Of a stretch of DNA of 64,000 nt, positions 8,579 through 16,332 are shown in pieces (within the stretch, counting starts at the first letter, position 1; the number at the start of each line of letters is the position of its first letter). Position numbers and translations under genes: made by a program. Below the pieces are notes generated by a model that did no database searches, was not told where the DNA came from, and was given only the letters and a program-made list of their open reading frames with translations. The stretch covers positions 62,001 through 126,000 of the forward strand of contig NZ_AJLN01000040.1 in the NCBI RefSeq assembly GCF_000317285.1, in the 5' to 3' direction. Origin of the DNA: Chlorogloeopsis fritschii PCC 6912 (lineage in GTDB: Bacteria; Cyanobacteriota; Cyanobacteriia; Cyanobacteriales; Nostocaceae).

Positions 8579-9751
8579 TTACAGATTGTTTTTTGTATCT
8601 GCTTGCCACTTCACCCATAGTAAAAACGGAATAGCCATGAACTGGCTAAAAACAGAAAAGACAACTAGTACAGTAATCGACCAATCATATAATACTCCCA
8701 TTAAAGTACTACCCAAAAACCACGCCAAGCCATAACCTGCACTGAAAATACCATAGGCAGAAGCGCGTTTATCTTTCGATACTAAACCCGCGATCGTTGC
8801 TTTTAAAATCGATTCTTGTGCGCCCATGCCCACACCCCACAAAATCATTCCTGCTAATGCCAGGTTGGTACTACCAGAAAAAGCTAAAGGCGCAAACAAG
8901 CAAGAAAGAACGACTGCAAGCATGAGAATCGAAATTCCAATGCGATCAAACAGTTTCCCAAATATCAATGCAGCTACAGCATCTACTCCCATTGCCAAGG
9001 CATAAAATAGTGGAATTGTTAGCCCAGAGGCAATCTGTTGCTTTTGAAAGTGATAGGCAATCAGAGGAAAATCTGCATAGCCTGCTGCCACAAGAGCCAC
9101 AGCACCAAGATAAATCCAAAAAATTTGTGGCAATCCTTTTTCTGCATCTGCTACTGTTTCAACTTCAAAATCTTGGGGATTGGGGTAAAGCTTTTGTAAC
9201 ACCAACAGCATAAGCAATCCCAGTATAGCTGGCACAACCAGAATCACAAAGCCATTCTGATAACTTCCCCACCAGTAAATTACAGCTGCTACTGCCAAAG
9301 GGCCAATCACTGCACCTGTTTGATCCATTGCCTCATGCAACCCAAAGCCAAAGCCCCTACCCATTTGACTGACACCATGCGAAAGCAAGGCATCACGGGG
9401 CGGAGTACGAACTGCTTTGCCTGTACGTTCCGCAATCATTAACCCAGCAGCAACCTCCCATCTTCCTGCTAAGGCTAAAAATGGCACTACCGCTGTGTTT
9501 AAAAAATAACCTAAAGTTGTAATTCCCCAATATTTACGTGTTTGGTCACTTAAATAACCAATAACTAAGCGAAAACCATAGCCAATCAATTCTCCAAAAC
9601 CCGCTATTAGACCAACTAATGTGCCGTTAGCTCCCAATACTTCTAAATAAGCACCTGTTATGCTACGCGCTCCTTCATATGTAGCATCAGCACAAAGGCT
9701 GACAAATCCTAGTAAAATAACAAACTTTAAAGCAGCAGTTTCTTGTGGCAT
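8579..9751 (-). CDS. MFS transporter
   Basis: A 390-residue integral membrane protein with about 11-12 hydrophobic helices. The loop between helices 2 and 3 reads GYLSDQTRKYWGITTLGY, the major-facilitator GxxxDRxGRR-type motif. A second loop, AERTGKAVRTPPRDALLSHG, is characteristic of a bacterial MFS subgroup that includes many uncharacterised exporters. A mid-protein break near NPQDFEVETVADAEKG separates the two six-helix halves. Substrate is unknown. It stands alone, with repeats on its upstream side. Confidence 0.85.
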   Translation of the reverse strand: MPQETAALKFVILLGFVSLCADATYEGARSITGAYLEVLGANGTLVGLIAGFGELIGYGFRLVIGYLSDQTRKYWGITTLGYFLNTAVVPFLALAGRWEVAAGLMIAERTGKAVRTPPRDALLSHGVSQMGRGFGFGLHEAMDQTGAVIGPLAVAAVIYWWGSYQNGFVILVVPAILGLLMLLVLQKLYPNPQDFEVETVADAEKGLPQIFWIYLGAVALVAAGYADFPLIAYHFQKQQIASGLTIPLFYALAMGVDAVAALIFGKLFDRIGISILMLAVVLSCLFAPLAFSGSTNLALAGMILWGVGMGAQESILKATIAGLVSKDKRASAYGIFSAGYGLAWFLGSTLMGVLYDWSITVLVVFSVFSQFMAIPFLLWVKWQADTKNNL

Positions 9752-9904
9752 TCCCTGTTGTTTTTTTCAATCGCTCTTTAGATTGAAGCATTGGGTAATA
9801 CTAAAAAACTGCTTGCATAAAACATCAAAAATAGAGCATTCATTATCTGTCTTGTCGGTAATACCGTTTCTTTGTGAAGCTGCGCCAAATCCTAACTTTT
9901 TTTA

Positions 9905-9975
9905 ATGCCAAGGTACGCGGAGGTTAGCGTATTAGGCGTTTCGCCTTCCCGCAGGGTAGGTACGCAGAGGTTTTC
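9905..9975. repeat. Dispersed repeat fragment
   Basis: Contains AAGGTACGCGGAGGTTAGCG and TTAGGCGTTTCGCCTTCCCG, sequence types that recur in the intergenic repeats elsewhere in the window (for example around 25710 and 46700). The gap between the MFS gene and modBC holds no gene. Confidence 0.4.
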
Positions 9976-10035
9976 TCAAGATAATTCGCTATGTCCCAAA
10001 ATAATTAGGTGCATCTTCATGGAGAATTGATACAA

Positions 10036-11847
10036 CTATTTTGTAGATTGCTCCATTAACATCAAACGTAAAGGCTCTAATTGAACGTGCCACGGCAAGG
10101 GCTGATCTTTGAGGATTGCCCATTTCTCCTTAAATACTTCTGCTTGCAAGTGGTAATCGTGGGAATTGGTAGGAGAAGAATGCAATTTCAAAAATAGCGT
10201 CATCCGGTGTGGTGTTTCGCTGGTTCGTACCAACCAGCAAGGAAAGGTATTCTCTTGGTTGGGTTCATTAGTGAAGTTAATTTGATGAGCGCGGATACCA
10301 ACGTGAGAGAAGGAGTTGGGAATTGATTCAATGACTCGTAGAGTGCAATCCCAATCAACAGCTTCTACTTGACGATCGCCTTTAAGAATTGCGGGGGAGA
10401 AGTTTTTGCAACCTGTTAATTTGGCAACGTTAACGGTAGTGGGATGCTCAAAAATCTCGTATTTGGAGCCAGATTGAACTGCTCTGCCTTGTTCCATCAC
10501 CAGAAGATTTGGACAAACTCGGTAAGCTTCTTCCATGTTATGCGTTACAAACAGTGTTACACCTTGGTAATCTGCTAACGTTGCCATCATTTGTTGTTCG
10601 AGTTGGCTGCGTAAATGAGTATCGAGAGCAGAAAATGGTTCATCTAAAAGTAAAGCTTCTGGTTGAGAAGCCAAAGCTCTTGCGAGGGCAACTCGTTGCT
10701 GCTGCCCACCAGAAAGTTGATGCGGATAGCGATCGCCTAATCCTTCTAACTGCATTTGGACTAATTGCGCTTCTACTTGCTGCTTGATGGCTACTGGAGA
10801 TAATCCTGGCGGTAAACCAAAGGCAATATTCTGAGCCACACTCATGTGGGGAAACAAAGCATAATTCTGGAATAAAAAACCGACACGGCGATCGCAGCTA
10901 GGAACATTAATACCCTTTTGGGAATCAAACAAAACCCTGCCATTTAAAATAATAAAGCCTCTAGTTGGTGTTTCTATCCCAGCAATACAGCGCAAAATCA
11001 TACTCTTACCAGCACCAGAACCTCCCAACAATCCCAAAGGTTGTTCATCAGTGCTGAAGGAAACTTTTAAATCAAAACCAGCAAGTATTTTCTCGATATC
11101 TACTCTTAGTTCAGTTGCAGAGAATCGTGGAGGTAAGGCAGAAACCTCACTCTCTTGTTCCCTTCTCCTTCTCTCCCCTGTTCTACTTTTTTCTCTCGGC
11201 TCTTGCCAGAAGTTGACAGCAATAATGCCAGACAGAGAAATCACCATAATGGTGATCGCCCAGAACCAAGCTTCATTCATTGCTCCTGCTTCCACGGCAA
11301 AATAAATCGCCATTGGAATCGTCTGAGTTTGTCCGGGGATATTACCTGCTAGCATCAGTGTCGCACCAAATTCACCCAACGCACGGGCAAAAGCCAAAGT
11401 TGTTCCGGCTAAAATTCCAGGCAGTGCCAAAGGTAACCCGATTCGCCAAAAGATAGTTGCTTCGCTTGCACCCAAAGTTCTGGCTACCTGTAAAAGATTC
11501 CGATCAATTTGTGCAAACGCTCCTAAGGAAGTTTTGTACATCAAGGGAAAGGCTACCACCGTGGCAGCGATCGCCGCACCATACCAAGTGAAAACAATGG
11601 TAAAGTCAAAAGGTTCCAGTAGTCTTCCGATTGGGCCATTTTTACCAAAAAAGACCAGTAATATAAAGCCTACAACTGTCGGGGGTAAAATCAGAGGAGC
11701 AATAAAAATACTTTCAATCAGTGATTTCGCCTTACCCCGATACCCCAACATCCAATAGGCAGCCGCAATGCCAAGGAAAAAGGTAATAAATGTAGCCAGT
11801 AATGAAGTTTTGAGCGATATCCAAAGAGGAGATAAATCTTGTGGCAT
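10036..11847 (-). CDS. modBC: Fused molybdate ABC transporter permease-ATPase
   Basis: A single 603-residue protein combining the membrane and ATPase subunits of a molybdate importer, an arrangement known in other cyanobacteria. Residues about 1-220 are a ModB permease with the EAA-like loop ASEATIFWRIGLPLALPGILAG. After a charged linker (EPREKSRTGERRRREQ) comes a ModC ATPase with Walker A GLLGGSGAGKS, signature LSGGQQQRVALARAL, Walker B LLLDEPFSALD and switch histidine VTHNM. The last ~120 residues are a C-terminal regulatory extension. The ATG at 11847 (MPQDLSPLW) is preferred because translation from a start at 11985 would add 46 non-membrane residues not typical of ModB. It lies downstream of modA on the same strand, with a 282-base gap. 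Confidence 0.93.
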   Translation of the reverse strand: MPQDLSPLWISLKTSLLATFITFFLGIAAAYWMLGYRGKAKSLIESIFIAPLILPPTVVGFILLVFFGKNGPIGRLLEPFDFTIVFTWYGAAIAATVVAFPLMYKTSLGAFAQIDRNLLQVARTLGASEATIFWRIGLPLALPGILAGTTLAFARALGEFGATLMLAGNIPGQTQTIPMAIYFAVEAGAMNEAWFWAITIMVISLSGIIAVNFWQEPREKSRTGERRRREQESEVSALPPRFSATELRVDIEKILAGFDLKVSFSTDEQPLGLLGGSGAGKSMILRCIAGIETPTRGFIILNGRVLFDSQKGINVPSCDRRVGFLFQNYALFPHMSVAQNIAFGLPPGLSPVAIKQQVEAQLVQMQLEGLGDRYPHQLSGGQQQRVALARALASQPEALLLDEPFSALDTHLRSQLEQQMMATLADYQGVTLFVTHNMEEAYRVCPNLLVMEQGRAVQSGSKYEIFEHPTTVNVAKLTGCKNFSPAILKGDRQVEAVDWDCTLRVIESIPNSFSHVGIRAHQINFTNEPNQENTFPCWLVRTSETPHRMTLFLKLHSSPTNSHDYHLQAEVFKEKWAILKDQPLPWHVQLEPLRLMLMEQSTK

Positions 11848-11975
11848 GGTTATAGAAGACAGCAGGAGATAGAAATTATCCAGCCAGCGAAAATCCTTGC
11901 TTTTCAAACACGGTTTTCGCTTGATTGCCAGATAAAAATTCCTCAACTTTTTGGCAGCTTGGATGTTACTTGAGC

Positions 11976-12011
11976 TACCTACCAACCAATCTATAAAAAA
12001 GTTGGTAGGTA
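11976..12011. promoter_or_regulatory. TACCAA/TTGGTA inverted repeat between modA and modBC
   Basis: TACCTACCAAC (11976-11986) is the exact reverse complement of GTTGGTAGGTA (12001-12011), with a 14-base AT-rich loop. The arms contain the same TACCAA/TTGGTA half-sites as the modA upstream region. On the minus strand it lies after modA and before modBC. It may therefore be an operator, or a hairpin that reduces read-through into modBC. Confidence 0.5.
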
Positions 12012-12129
12012 AAAAGGTAAAAATAAAGACAGTTTTGCAAAACAGCCAAAAAATTTATTTATTTGCTGTCACCAACTGTTTTAGCCACTCAAGTGTAATT
12101 TTTTACTTCTTACGACTCCTAGCTGCTGA

Positions 12130-12921
12130 CTAAGGCAAGACAAACCCATATTTTTTCAGTACACCCTTTGCTTGGTCGCTTGATAAAAACTTGACAAAAT
12201 CCTGAGCTACTTGAGTATTTTTACTTCTTTTTAAAACTCCTACCGGATAGATAATCGGAGAATGGTACTTTTCATCAGCAGTTGCTACAACTTTTATCTT
12301 GTCAGAAATATTGGCATCAGTGATATAGACTAAGCCCGCATCAGCATTACCGCTTTCGACTGCTGCTAAAACTTGACGCACATTGTTAGCATAGACAAAC
12401 TTAGGTTTGATTTGTTGGTAGATACCTAATTTTTGCAGAACTTGTTCAGCATATTGTCCGGCAGGTACGCTTCTTGGTTCGCCAATGGCAATTTTTTTAA
12501 TTTTAGGATCTCGGAGATTGTTAAAGCTGCTAACACCTGTAACATTGTTCGGCACAATCAGAACCAAGCGGTTTTTTGCTAAGATACTGCGAGTATTAGC
12601 AAGTAACTGTCCTGATTGCTCCAAAGTATCCATCTGCTTGTTTGCAGCAGAGATGAAAACATCCACAGGCGCTCCCTGTTGAACCTGTTGCAATAAAGCA
12701 CCAGAAGCTCCAAAGTTATACTTGATGTTGATGTTCGGTTTACTTTGCTGGTAAATTGACTTGATTTCTTCCATTGCATCTTTCAAACTAGCAGCAGCAG
12801 ACACAAGCAATTCGCTGTTGGACTGTGCTACAGCAGAAGGAGCTATGAACGGCAAGCTAACTGTTAGAATCAAGCTAGAAAGCGCTATGCCAATGAAGGC
12901 AAAAAGTTGTCTTCTTTTCAT
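12130..12921 (-). CDS. modA: Molybdate-binding periplasmic protein
   Basis: The 263-residue solute-binding subunit of the molybdate importer. It starts with a signal peptide (MKRRQLFAFIGIALSSLILT, cleavage probably after AVAQ near residue 33). ModA hallmarks follow: LLVSAAASLKDAMEEI (about 39-54), YNFGASGALLQQVQQGAPVD (about 69-88), DVFISAANKQMD, and NVRQVLAAVESGNADAGLVY near 185-204. The serine/alanine-rich binding residues (AAS, GASG, A..SGNADAG) fit oxyanion binding. Tungstate may also be bound. It is the first gene of the mod unit, and its upstream region carries palindromic sites shared with a divergent Mop-domain gene. Confidence 0.94.
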   Translation of the reverse strand: MKRRQLFAFIGIALSSLILTVSLPFIAPSAVAQSNSELLVSAAASLKDAMEEIKSIYQQSKPNINIKYNFGASGALLQQVQQGAPVDVFISAANKQMDTLEQSGQLLANTRSILAKNRLVLIVPNNVTGVSSFNNLRDPKIKKIAIGEPRSVPAGQYAEQVLQKLGIYQQIKPKFVYANNVRQVLAAVESGNADAGLVYITDANISDKIKVVATADEKYHSPIIYPVGVLKRSKNTQVAQDFVKFLSSDQAKGVLKKYGFVLP

Positions 12922-12944
12922 CGAAAAACTACTTGTGCAGAAAA

Positions 12945-13010
12945 TTTATAGAATTGAAGATTGGTAGTATCGTACCAAGACAACCAACAAATTACCAATT
13001 AATTTGGTAA
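12945..13010. promoter_or_regulatory. Divergent mod control region with two palindromes
   Basis: Between modA (minus) and the RHH-Mop gene (plus) lie two perfect inverted repeats. One is TTGGTA-GTATCG-TACCAA (12961-12978). The other is TTACCAA-TTAAT-TTGGTAA (12992-13010), which ends six bases before the RHH-Mop ATG. A minus-strand TATAAA (12945-12950) is a candidate modA -10 box, placing the first palindrome around its -35 region. The pattern fits a repressor binding both promoters; direct evidence is absent. Confidence 0.6.
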
Positions 13011-13015
13011 AATCT

Positions 13016-13456
13016 ATGCCAAGAAAAGAACAAGGGTGGATTACATTTCAAACATCAGAAGAAGAGCGGAGAATTTTAGAGGAATTCTGTCAACAGTCTC
13101 AGCGCACTAAAACAGAAATCCTCAGAGAGTTAGTCCGTAATCTCAGTCAACGCTCTTCGCCGTCACCACAGCCAATACCAACCAAGCGCAGGGATCAGAA
13201 AGATACTGATACCCCTGAGATAACAAATAATACTCAAAAAAGACCTCTCAAAGTTAGTTCTCGCAATCTTCTTAAAGGTGTAGTCACAAAAGTTGTCAAG
13301 GGAGAAGTGAGCAGCCAAGTAACGATTAAAGTCATCCACGAAGTTGAATTAACTTCGATTATTACTACAACGTCAGTGGAGGAGTTGGAGCTATATGAAG
13401 GAACAGAAGCTTATGCAGTGATCAAGTCTAATGATATTGCTATTGCTAAGGATTAG
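13016..13456 (+). CDS. Ribbon-helix-helix + Mop (TOBE) domain protein, putative Mo regulator
   Basis: A 146-residue two-domain protein. Residues about 5-45 (GWITFQTSEEERRILEEFCQ, then KTEILRELVRNL) look like a CopG/Arc ribbon-helix-helix DNA-binding unit. A Ser/Pro/Lys-rich linker (about 47-80) follows. Residues about 82-146 (SRNLLKGVVTKVVKGEVSSQ then VTIKVIHEVELTSIIT) form one Mop/TOBE molybdate-binding domain. The known ModE regulator instead joins a winged helix to Mop domains. Divergence from modA and two palindromes between them suggest a molybdate-responsive repressor, which is inference. The ATG at 13016 is chosen over a TTG at 13004 that lies inside a palindrome. It could alternatively be a molybdate storage protein with a DNA-binding-like arm. 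Confidence 0.8.
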   Translation: MPRKEQGWITFQTSEEERRILEEFCQQSQRTKTEILRELVRNLSQRSSPSPQPIPTKRRDQKDTDTPEITNNTQKRPLKVSSRNLLKGVVTKVVKGEVSSQVTIKVIHEVELTSIITTTSVEELELYEGTEAYAVIKSNDIAIAKD

Positions 13457-13594
13457 TGCCAAGCTCATCTTTGCAAATGTCTTTTAAAGCCTTACTTTGT
13501 AAAGAAGTTTTTGGTATCTTGGTTTTACATAGCTTACAGCAATTTCCATACGTAAAAATAGAATTTTAGATATCAATTTTGGCTTAATTAAATT

Positions 13595-13948
13595 TTAAAG
13601 AGCTAAAGCAATAATTAATTTTTCGGTATCTGTTAAGTCGCCAATCAGCTTCTTGATAGGTGGTGGAAATTCCTTTATAAGTGTAGGAATTGCAAAAATT
13701 TGGTCTTCTTCTAAACGTTCAGGTTGTTGATAAATATCAATTACCTCTAGTTCATAGCGCCCTGGCAGACGCTCTTCGCAAAGTTTTTGAATCTTTTCAA
13801 GAGCACTTAAAGACTTTTGATTATAGTTAGCAATATACAGTCGCAAGACATACTTGTCTAATTTTTGGTCAGCAAACAAATCTAATGTATCTTGGGAGTT
13901 ATCTAAGAAGTCGTTCGCCTTATCCTTGTCTTCTATAGAATTATCCAT
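13595..13948 (-). CDS. KaiB-like thioredoxin-fold protein
   Basis: A 117-residue protein with a KaiB domain: KYVLRLYIANYNQKSLSALE, KIQKLCEERLPGRYELEVID, then IYQQPERLEEDQIFAIPTLI and PPPIKKLIGDLTD. This is the KaiB pattern of a beta strand, a helix and an (A/I)xPTL strand turn. It carries an N-terminal extension of about 25 acidic residues (DNSIEDKDKANDFLDNSQDT) absent from clock KaiB, and no kaiA or kaiC is nearby. It is therefore a KaiB paralog, not the core clock protein. The ATG at 13948 is chosen because AGGAT precedes it at good spacing; a start at 13981 would add 11 residues. Confidence 0.82.
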   Translation of the reverse strand: MDNSIEDKDKANDFLDNSQDTLDLFADQKLDKYVLRLYIANYNQKSLSALEKIQKLCEERLPGRYELEVIDIYQQPERLEEDQIFAIPTLIKEFPPPIKKLIGDLTDTEKLIIALAL

Positions 13949-14285
13949 AAATATCCTGATTAAATTGGCTTTTACATTCAAAACTTAAAACTATATCTAT
14001 TTTTTGACCTCTATCTTAAGAAAGTGAATTTAAATCTACAGTAGGATAAAGGCGTCGTACCGTTTTATAAATAACAGTAGGAGAACCAGTGCGTTCTTGG
14101 AATCGTCGGCTCCGCTTTGTTGTAGTATCTAGTGTAGTAGGAAGCAAATCTGCAAACAGTAAATGTAGAGGGGGCAAACCTAGAGATTACTAATTTAGAA
14201 AATACAACAGTACACAGAGAAATCGCGATTCAGTTATTCAATACTGTTGTTTCACTTGTTTCACTCGTGAGTATTTTTATTTACT
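13949..14285. other. Intergenic region with terminator-like inverted repeat
   Basis: About 300 bases without a gene. ACAACAGTA near 14205 is complementary to TACTGTTGT near 14242, a nine-pair stem that could end transcription of the following minus-strand gene. Around 14090-14125 a segment (GAATCGTCGGCTCCGC) resembles the dispersed repeat near 36390. Confidence 0.35.
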
Positions 14286-14999
14286 TTAAGTAACTTGTAT
14301 GACATTACCGCAATGTTCATTAGCAGGAACTGCTTCCATCATCTTCTTCGGATTGGGTAAGTTTAAAGCAGACATTAATTCAATAAAATTTTCGCGGCTA
14401 CGTCCCACGAATCGAGGATTCCAATGCTTTTCTTCTCCAATAGTAGATACTGTGTAACCACGATAATCATGCCCTGGATACACTAAAGTTTCATCTGGCA
14501 AAGTAAATAAACGCTGTGTCACGGAATCATACAGAGTTCCTGCATTGCCACTTTGAAAATCTGTACGACCACAACCTCTGATAAACAAAGCATCTCCGGT
14601 AAGTACTCGGTCATTGTTGAGTAGGTAGGCGTAATGGCTATCAGTATGACCTGGAGTAGCAATGGCTTTAATAAATACTTCCCCTAATTGTAATATTTCC
14701 CCGTCTTTAACGTAGCGGTTAGCACAGGATACATGAGAGCTATCTGGAACAATACTTAAACAATTGGTAGCGGCTCGTAATTTATCACTTCCTGTGATGT
14801 GATCTGCATGAATGTGAGTTTCTAAACAGTAACGTAGAGTCAGTCCTAGTTCTTGAAGTAATTTTAAGTCTCTTTCCACCTGTTCCAGCACCGGATCTAC
14901 AATCATAGCCTCTTTGGTGTTGGGATCAGCAATCAAGTAAGTGTAAGTGTTAGATTCCGCATCAAATAATTGCCGAAATAACATTTTTACCATACTCAT
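14286..14999 (-). CDS. Metallo-beta-lactamase fold hydrolase, persulfide dioxygenase-like
   Basis: A 237-residue MBL-fold protein of the ETHE1/glyoxalase II branch. The metal motif THIHADH gives His62, His64, Asp66 and His67. Further ligands are His118 in TPGHTD, Asp136 in LTGDAL and His177 in YPGHDY. The phrase RGCGRTDFQSG (about 141-151) is typical of ETHE1-type persulfide dioxygenases, which oxidise glutathione persulfide to sulfite with one iron, rather than of glyoxalase II. No rhodanese domain is fused. A second start at residue 4 or 6 is possible. It stands alone. Confidence 0.85.
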   Translation of the reverse strand: MSMVKMLFRQLFDAESNTYTYLIADPNTKEAMIVDPVLEQVERDLKLLQELGLTLRYCLETHIHADHITGSDKLRAATNCLSIVPDSSHVSCANRYVKDGEILQLGEVFIKAIATPGHTDSHYAYLLNNDRVLTGDALFIRGCGRTDFQSGNAGTLYDSVTQRLFTLPDETLVYPGHDYRGYTVSTIGEEKHWNPRFVGRSRENFIELMSALNLPNPKKMMEAVPANEHCGNVIQVT

Positions 15000-15474
15000 A
15001 AAAATAGAAAGCCTGTTTTTCTCTGGATCTAATATTTCTATATAGGAATATTCTTATATTCTAATCTATTCAATAAATTTATTTTTTAGAGAAAATGTTA
15101 CAAAGCCGCAATCACTGAAATCGAGACTATTTGCAATCTAATTATGAAAATTTGTGTGCGATCGCGTCGTCATCCATTCCCGTTGATTGTAGCCAGCATA
15201 GTATTTCAGGCAAATACGATTTTTATTAACTCACTATAAATATTTGCAACACAATCTTACAAAAGGCTAAAAGTCTTTGACTTTTTCTCATACTCATTTT
15301 CTTGAGAAAGTATAGAGGGAACACCAAAAATAACTTTTTGAAAATATTAAGTTAAAAAGATAGAGTTGTCTTTGCGTAAGGATTTGAGCGATTTAAAATT
15401 CCATTTTTGAACATCCCAAACCCTTGGCTCAAACTAAATCGGTGCACTTTCCCTTTGAAAAAATAGCGAAAAGT

Positions 15475-15790
15475 GTTAGTCTAGCCACAGTTAATTTGCG
15501 TGTAAAATTTGATTCAGTTACAAACCAAGGAGGCGATCGCTATCAAAGTAGTATGTTTAGGTAACAAAAACGCTAGGTGAGTTGCTTGTACATCAGTATC
15601 GGTTTTGAAAGGACTTGGCGGTCGGAAAAACCAAACTGTTGATTGCAGATGCAGGCTCAACACCCAAACCCTATGGGCAATAGGTTATCACATAGGGGTA
15701 GGGAAAATGTATGCCTTTTTTTAAAGAAACTGTAAAGTAAAAAAGGCATTATCTTTACAGTCTTACCTACTCAATACTGAGTTGGATATA
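15475..15790 (+). ncRNA. Tandem structured RNA-like element, copy 1
   Basis: First of two similar blocks with a period of 340-341 bases in the 1.33-kb gap before the GH5 gene. It begins near a shared CCACAG (15484-15489), has an anti-Shine-Dalgarno-like AAGGAGGCGATC (15527-15538) with no start codon after it, then a highly conserved core (15574-15643). Structures: hairpin CCCTATG (15669-15675)/CATAGGG (15691-15697); its loop GGCAATA can pair with TATGCC (15710-15715), which abuts a U7 tract. Competing stem ATGCCTTTTTT (15711-15721)/AAAAAAGGCAT (15739-15749) has loop CTGTAAAG paired to CTTTACAG (15753-15760), an H-type pseudoknot. It resembles a riboswitch with expression platform; I recognise no known class. 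The strand is inferred from the gene downstream. Confidence 0.6.
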
Positions 15791-15814
15791 ACTTTGAAAA
15801 AACAAATGTAAAGA

Positions 15815-16130
15815 TGTTAACTTGACCACAGCAAGATTGAAAGAATATACTGATCCCGACAAATTTGAGGAGGTGATAAGTATCGAACCCGTATATTACA
15901 AGTAGCAAGGAAGTTAGGTGAGTCGCTTGTGCATCAGCATTGGTTTTGAAAAGACTTGGCGGTCGGAAAAACCAAACTGTTGACAGCTAATAAGCCTCAC
16001 GACTCAACCCCTATTGGCAATATGTTAGCACATGGGGGCGGGGGAAGTATATGCCTTTTTTTAAAGAAACGGTAAAGAAGGCATCTGGCTCTACAGTTTC
16101 TCCCGACTCAATATCAAGTTGCAATCAAGG
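15815..16130 (+). ncRNA. Tandem structured RNA-like element, copy 2
   Basis: Second block, shifted 341 bases from copy 1. Its core (15915-15984) differs from copy 1 by only a few bases, nearly all transitions. It keeps GAGGAGGTGAT (15867-15877), the hairpin CCCCTAT (16008-16014)/ATGGGGG (16032-16038, with a G-U pair where copy 1 has A-U), loop GGCAATA (16016-16022) facing TATGCC (16050-16055), and the U7 tract. The downstream stem is ATGCCTT (16051-16057)/AAGGCAT (16078-16084), with its loop able to pair with TACAGTTT (16092-16099). About 200 bases remain before the GH5 start, so both copies would lie in its 5' leader. Confidence 0.6.
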
Positions 16131-16332
16131 AGCATACGAGAACACCAAGTGAACTCTGTCTTCGTATAATCTTCACGTAAATATCAAGTTGAAGTTAAGT
16201 GAGAACTACTATCAACGCAACTTTGTATTGACTCGAAAGCGGCAAGAAAAAAGCGCGTTAGCTATTTATTAAACCGCAAATATCTAAGGGAGGAATCTCA
16301 CGGCTGGGTGCCTGATATGGAGGATAACTGTC

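Noticed and set aside
8435-8620. 61-codon plus-strand frame before the MFS gene end
   Set aside because: Its end overlaps the MFS gene on the other strand and its sequence does not look like a protein family.
13595-13948. Core circadian clock gene kaiB
   Set aside because: The N-terminal extension and the absence of kaiA and kaiC neighbours point to a paralog.
15475-16130. Known riboswitch (c-di-GMP, cobalamin, glutamine, guanidine, ydaO) or group II intron
   Set aside because: The conserved cores of these classes as I remember them are absent, and no domain V-like motif or reverse transcriptase is present. A database scan could overturn this.
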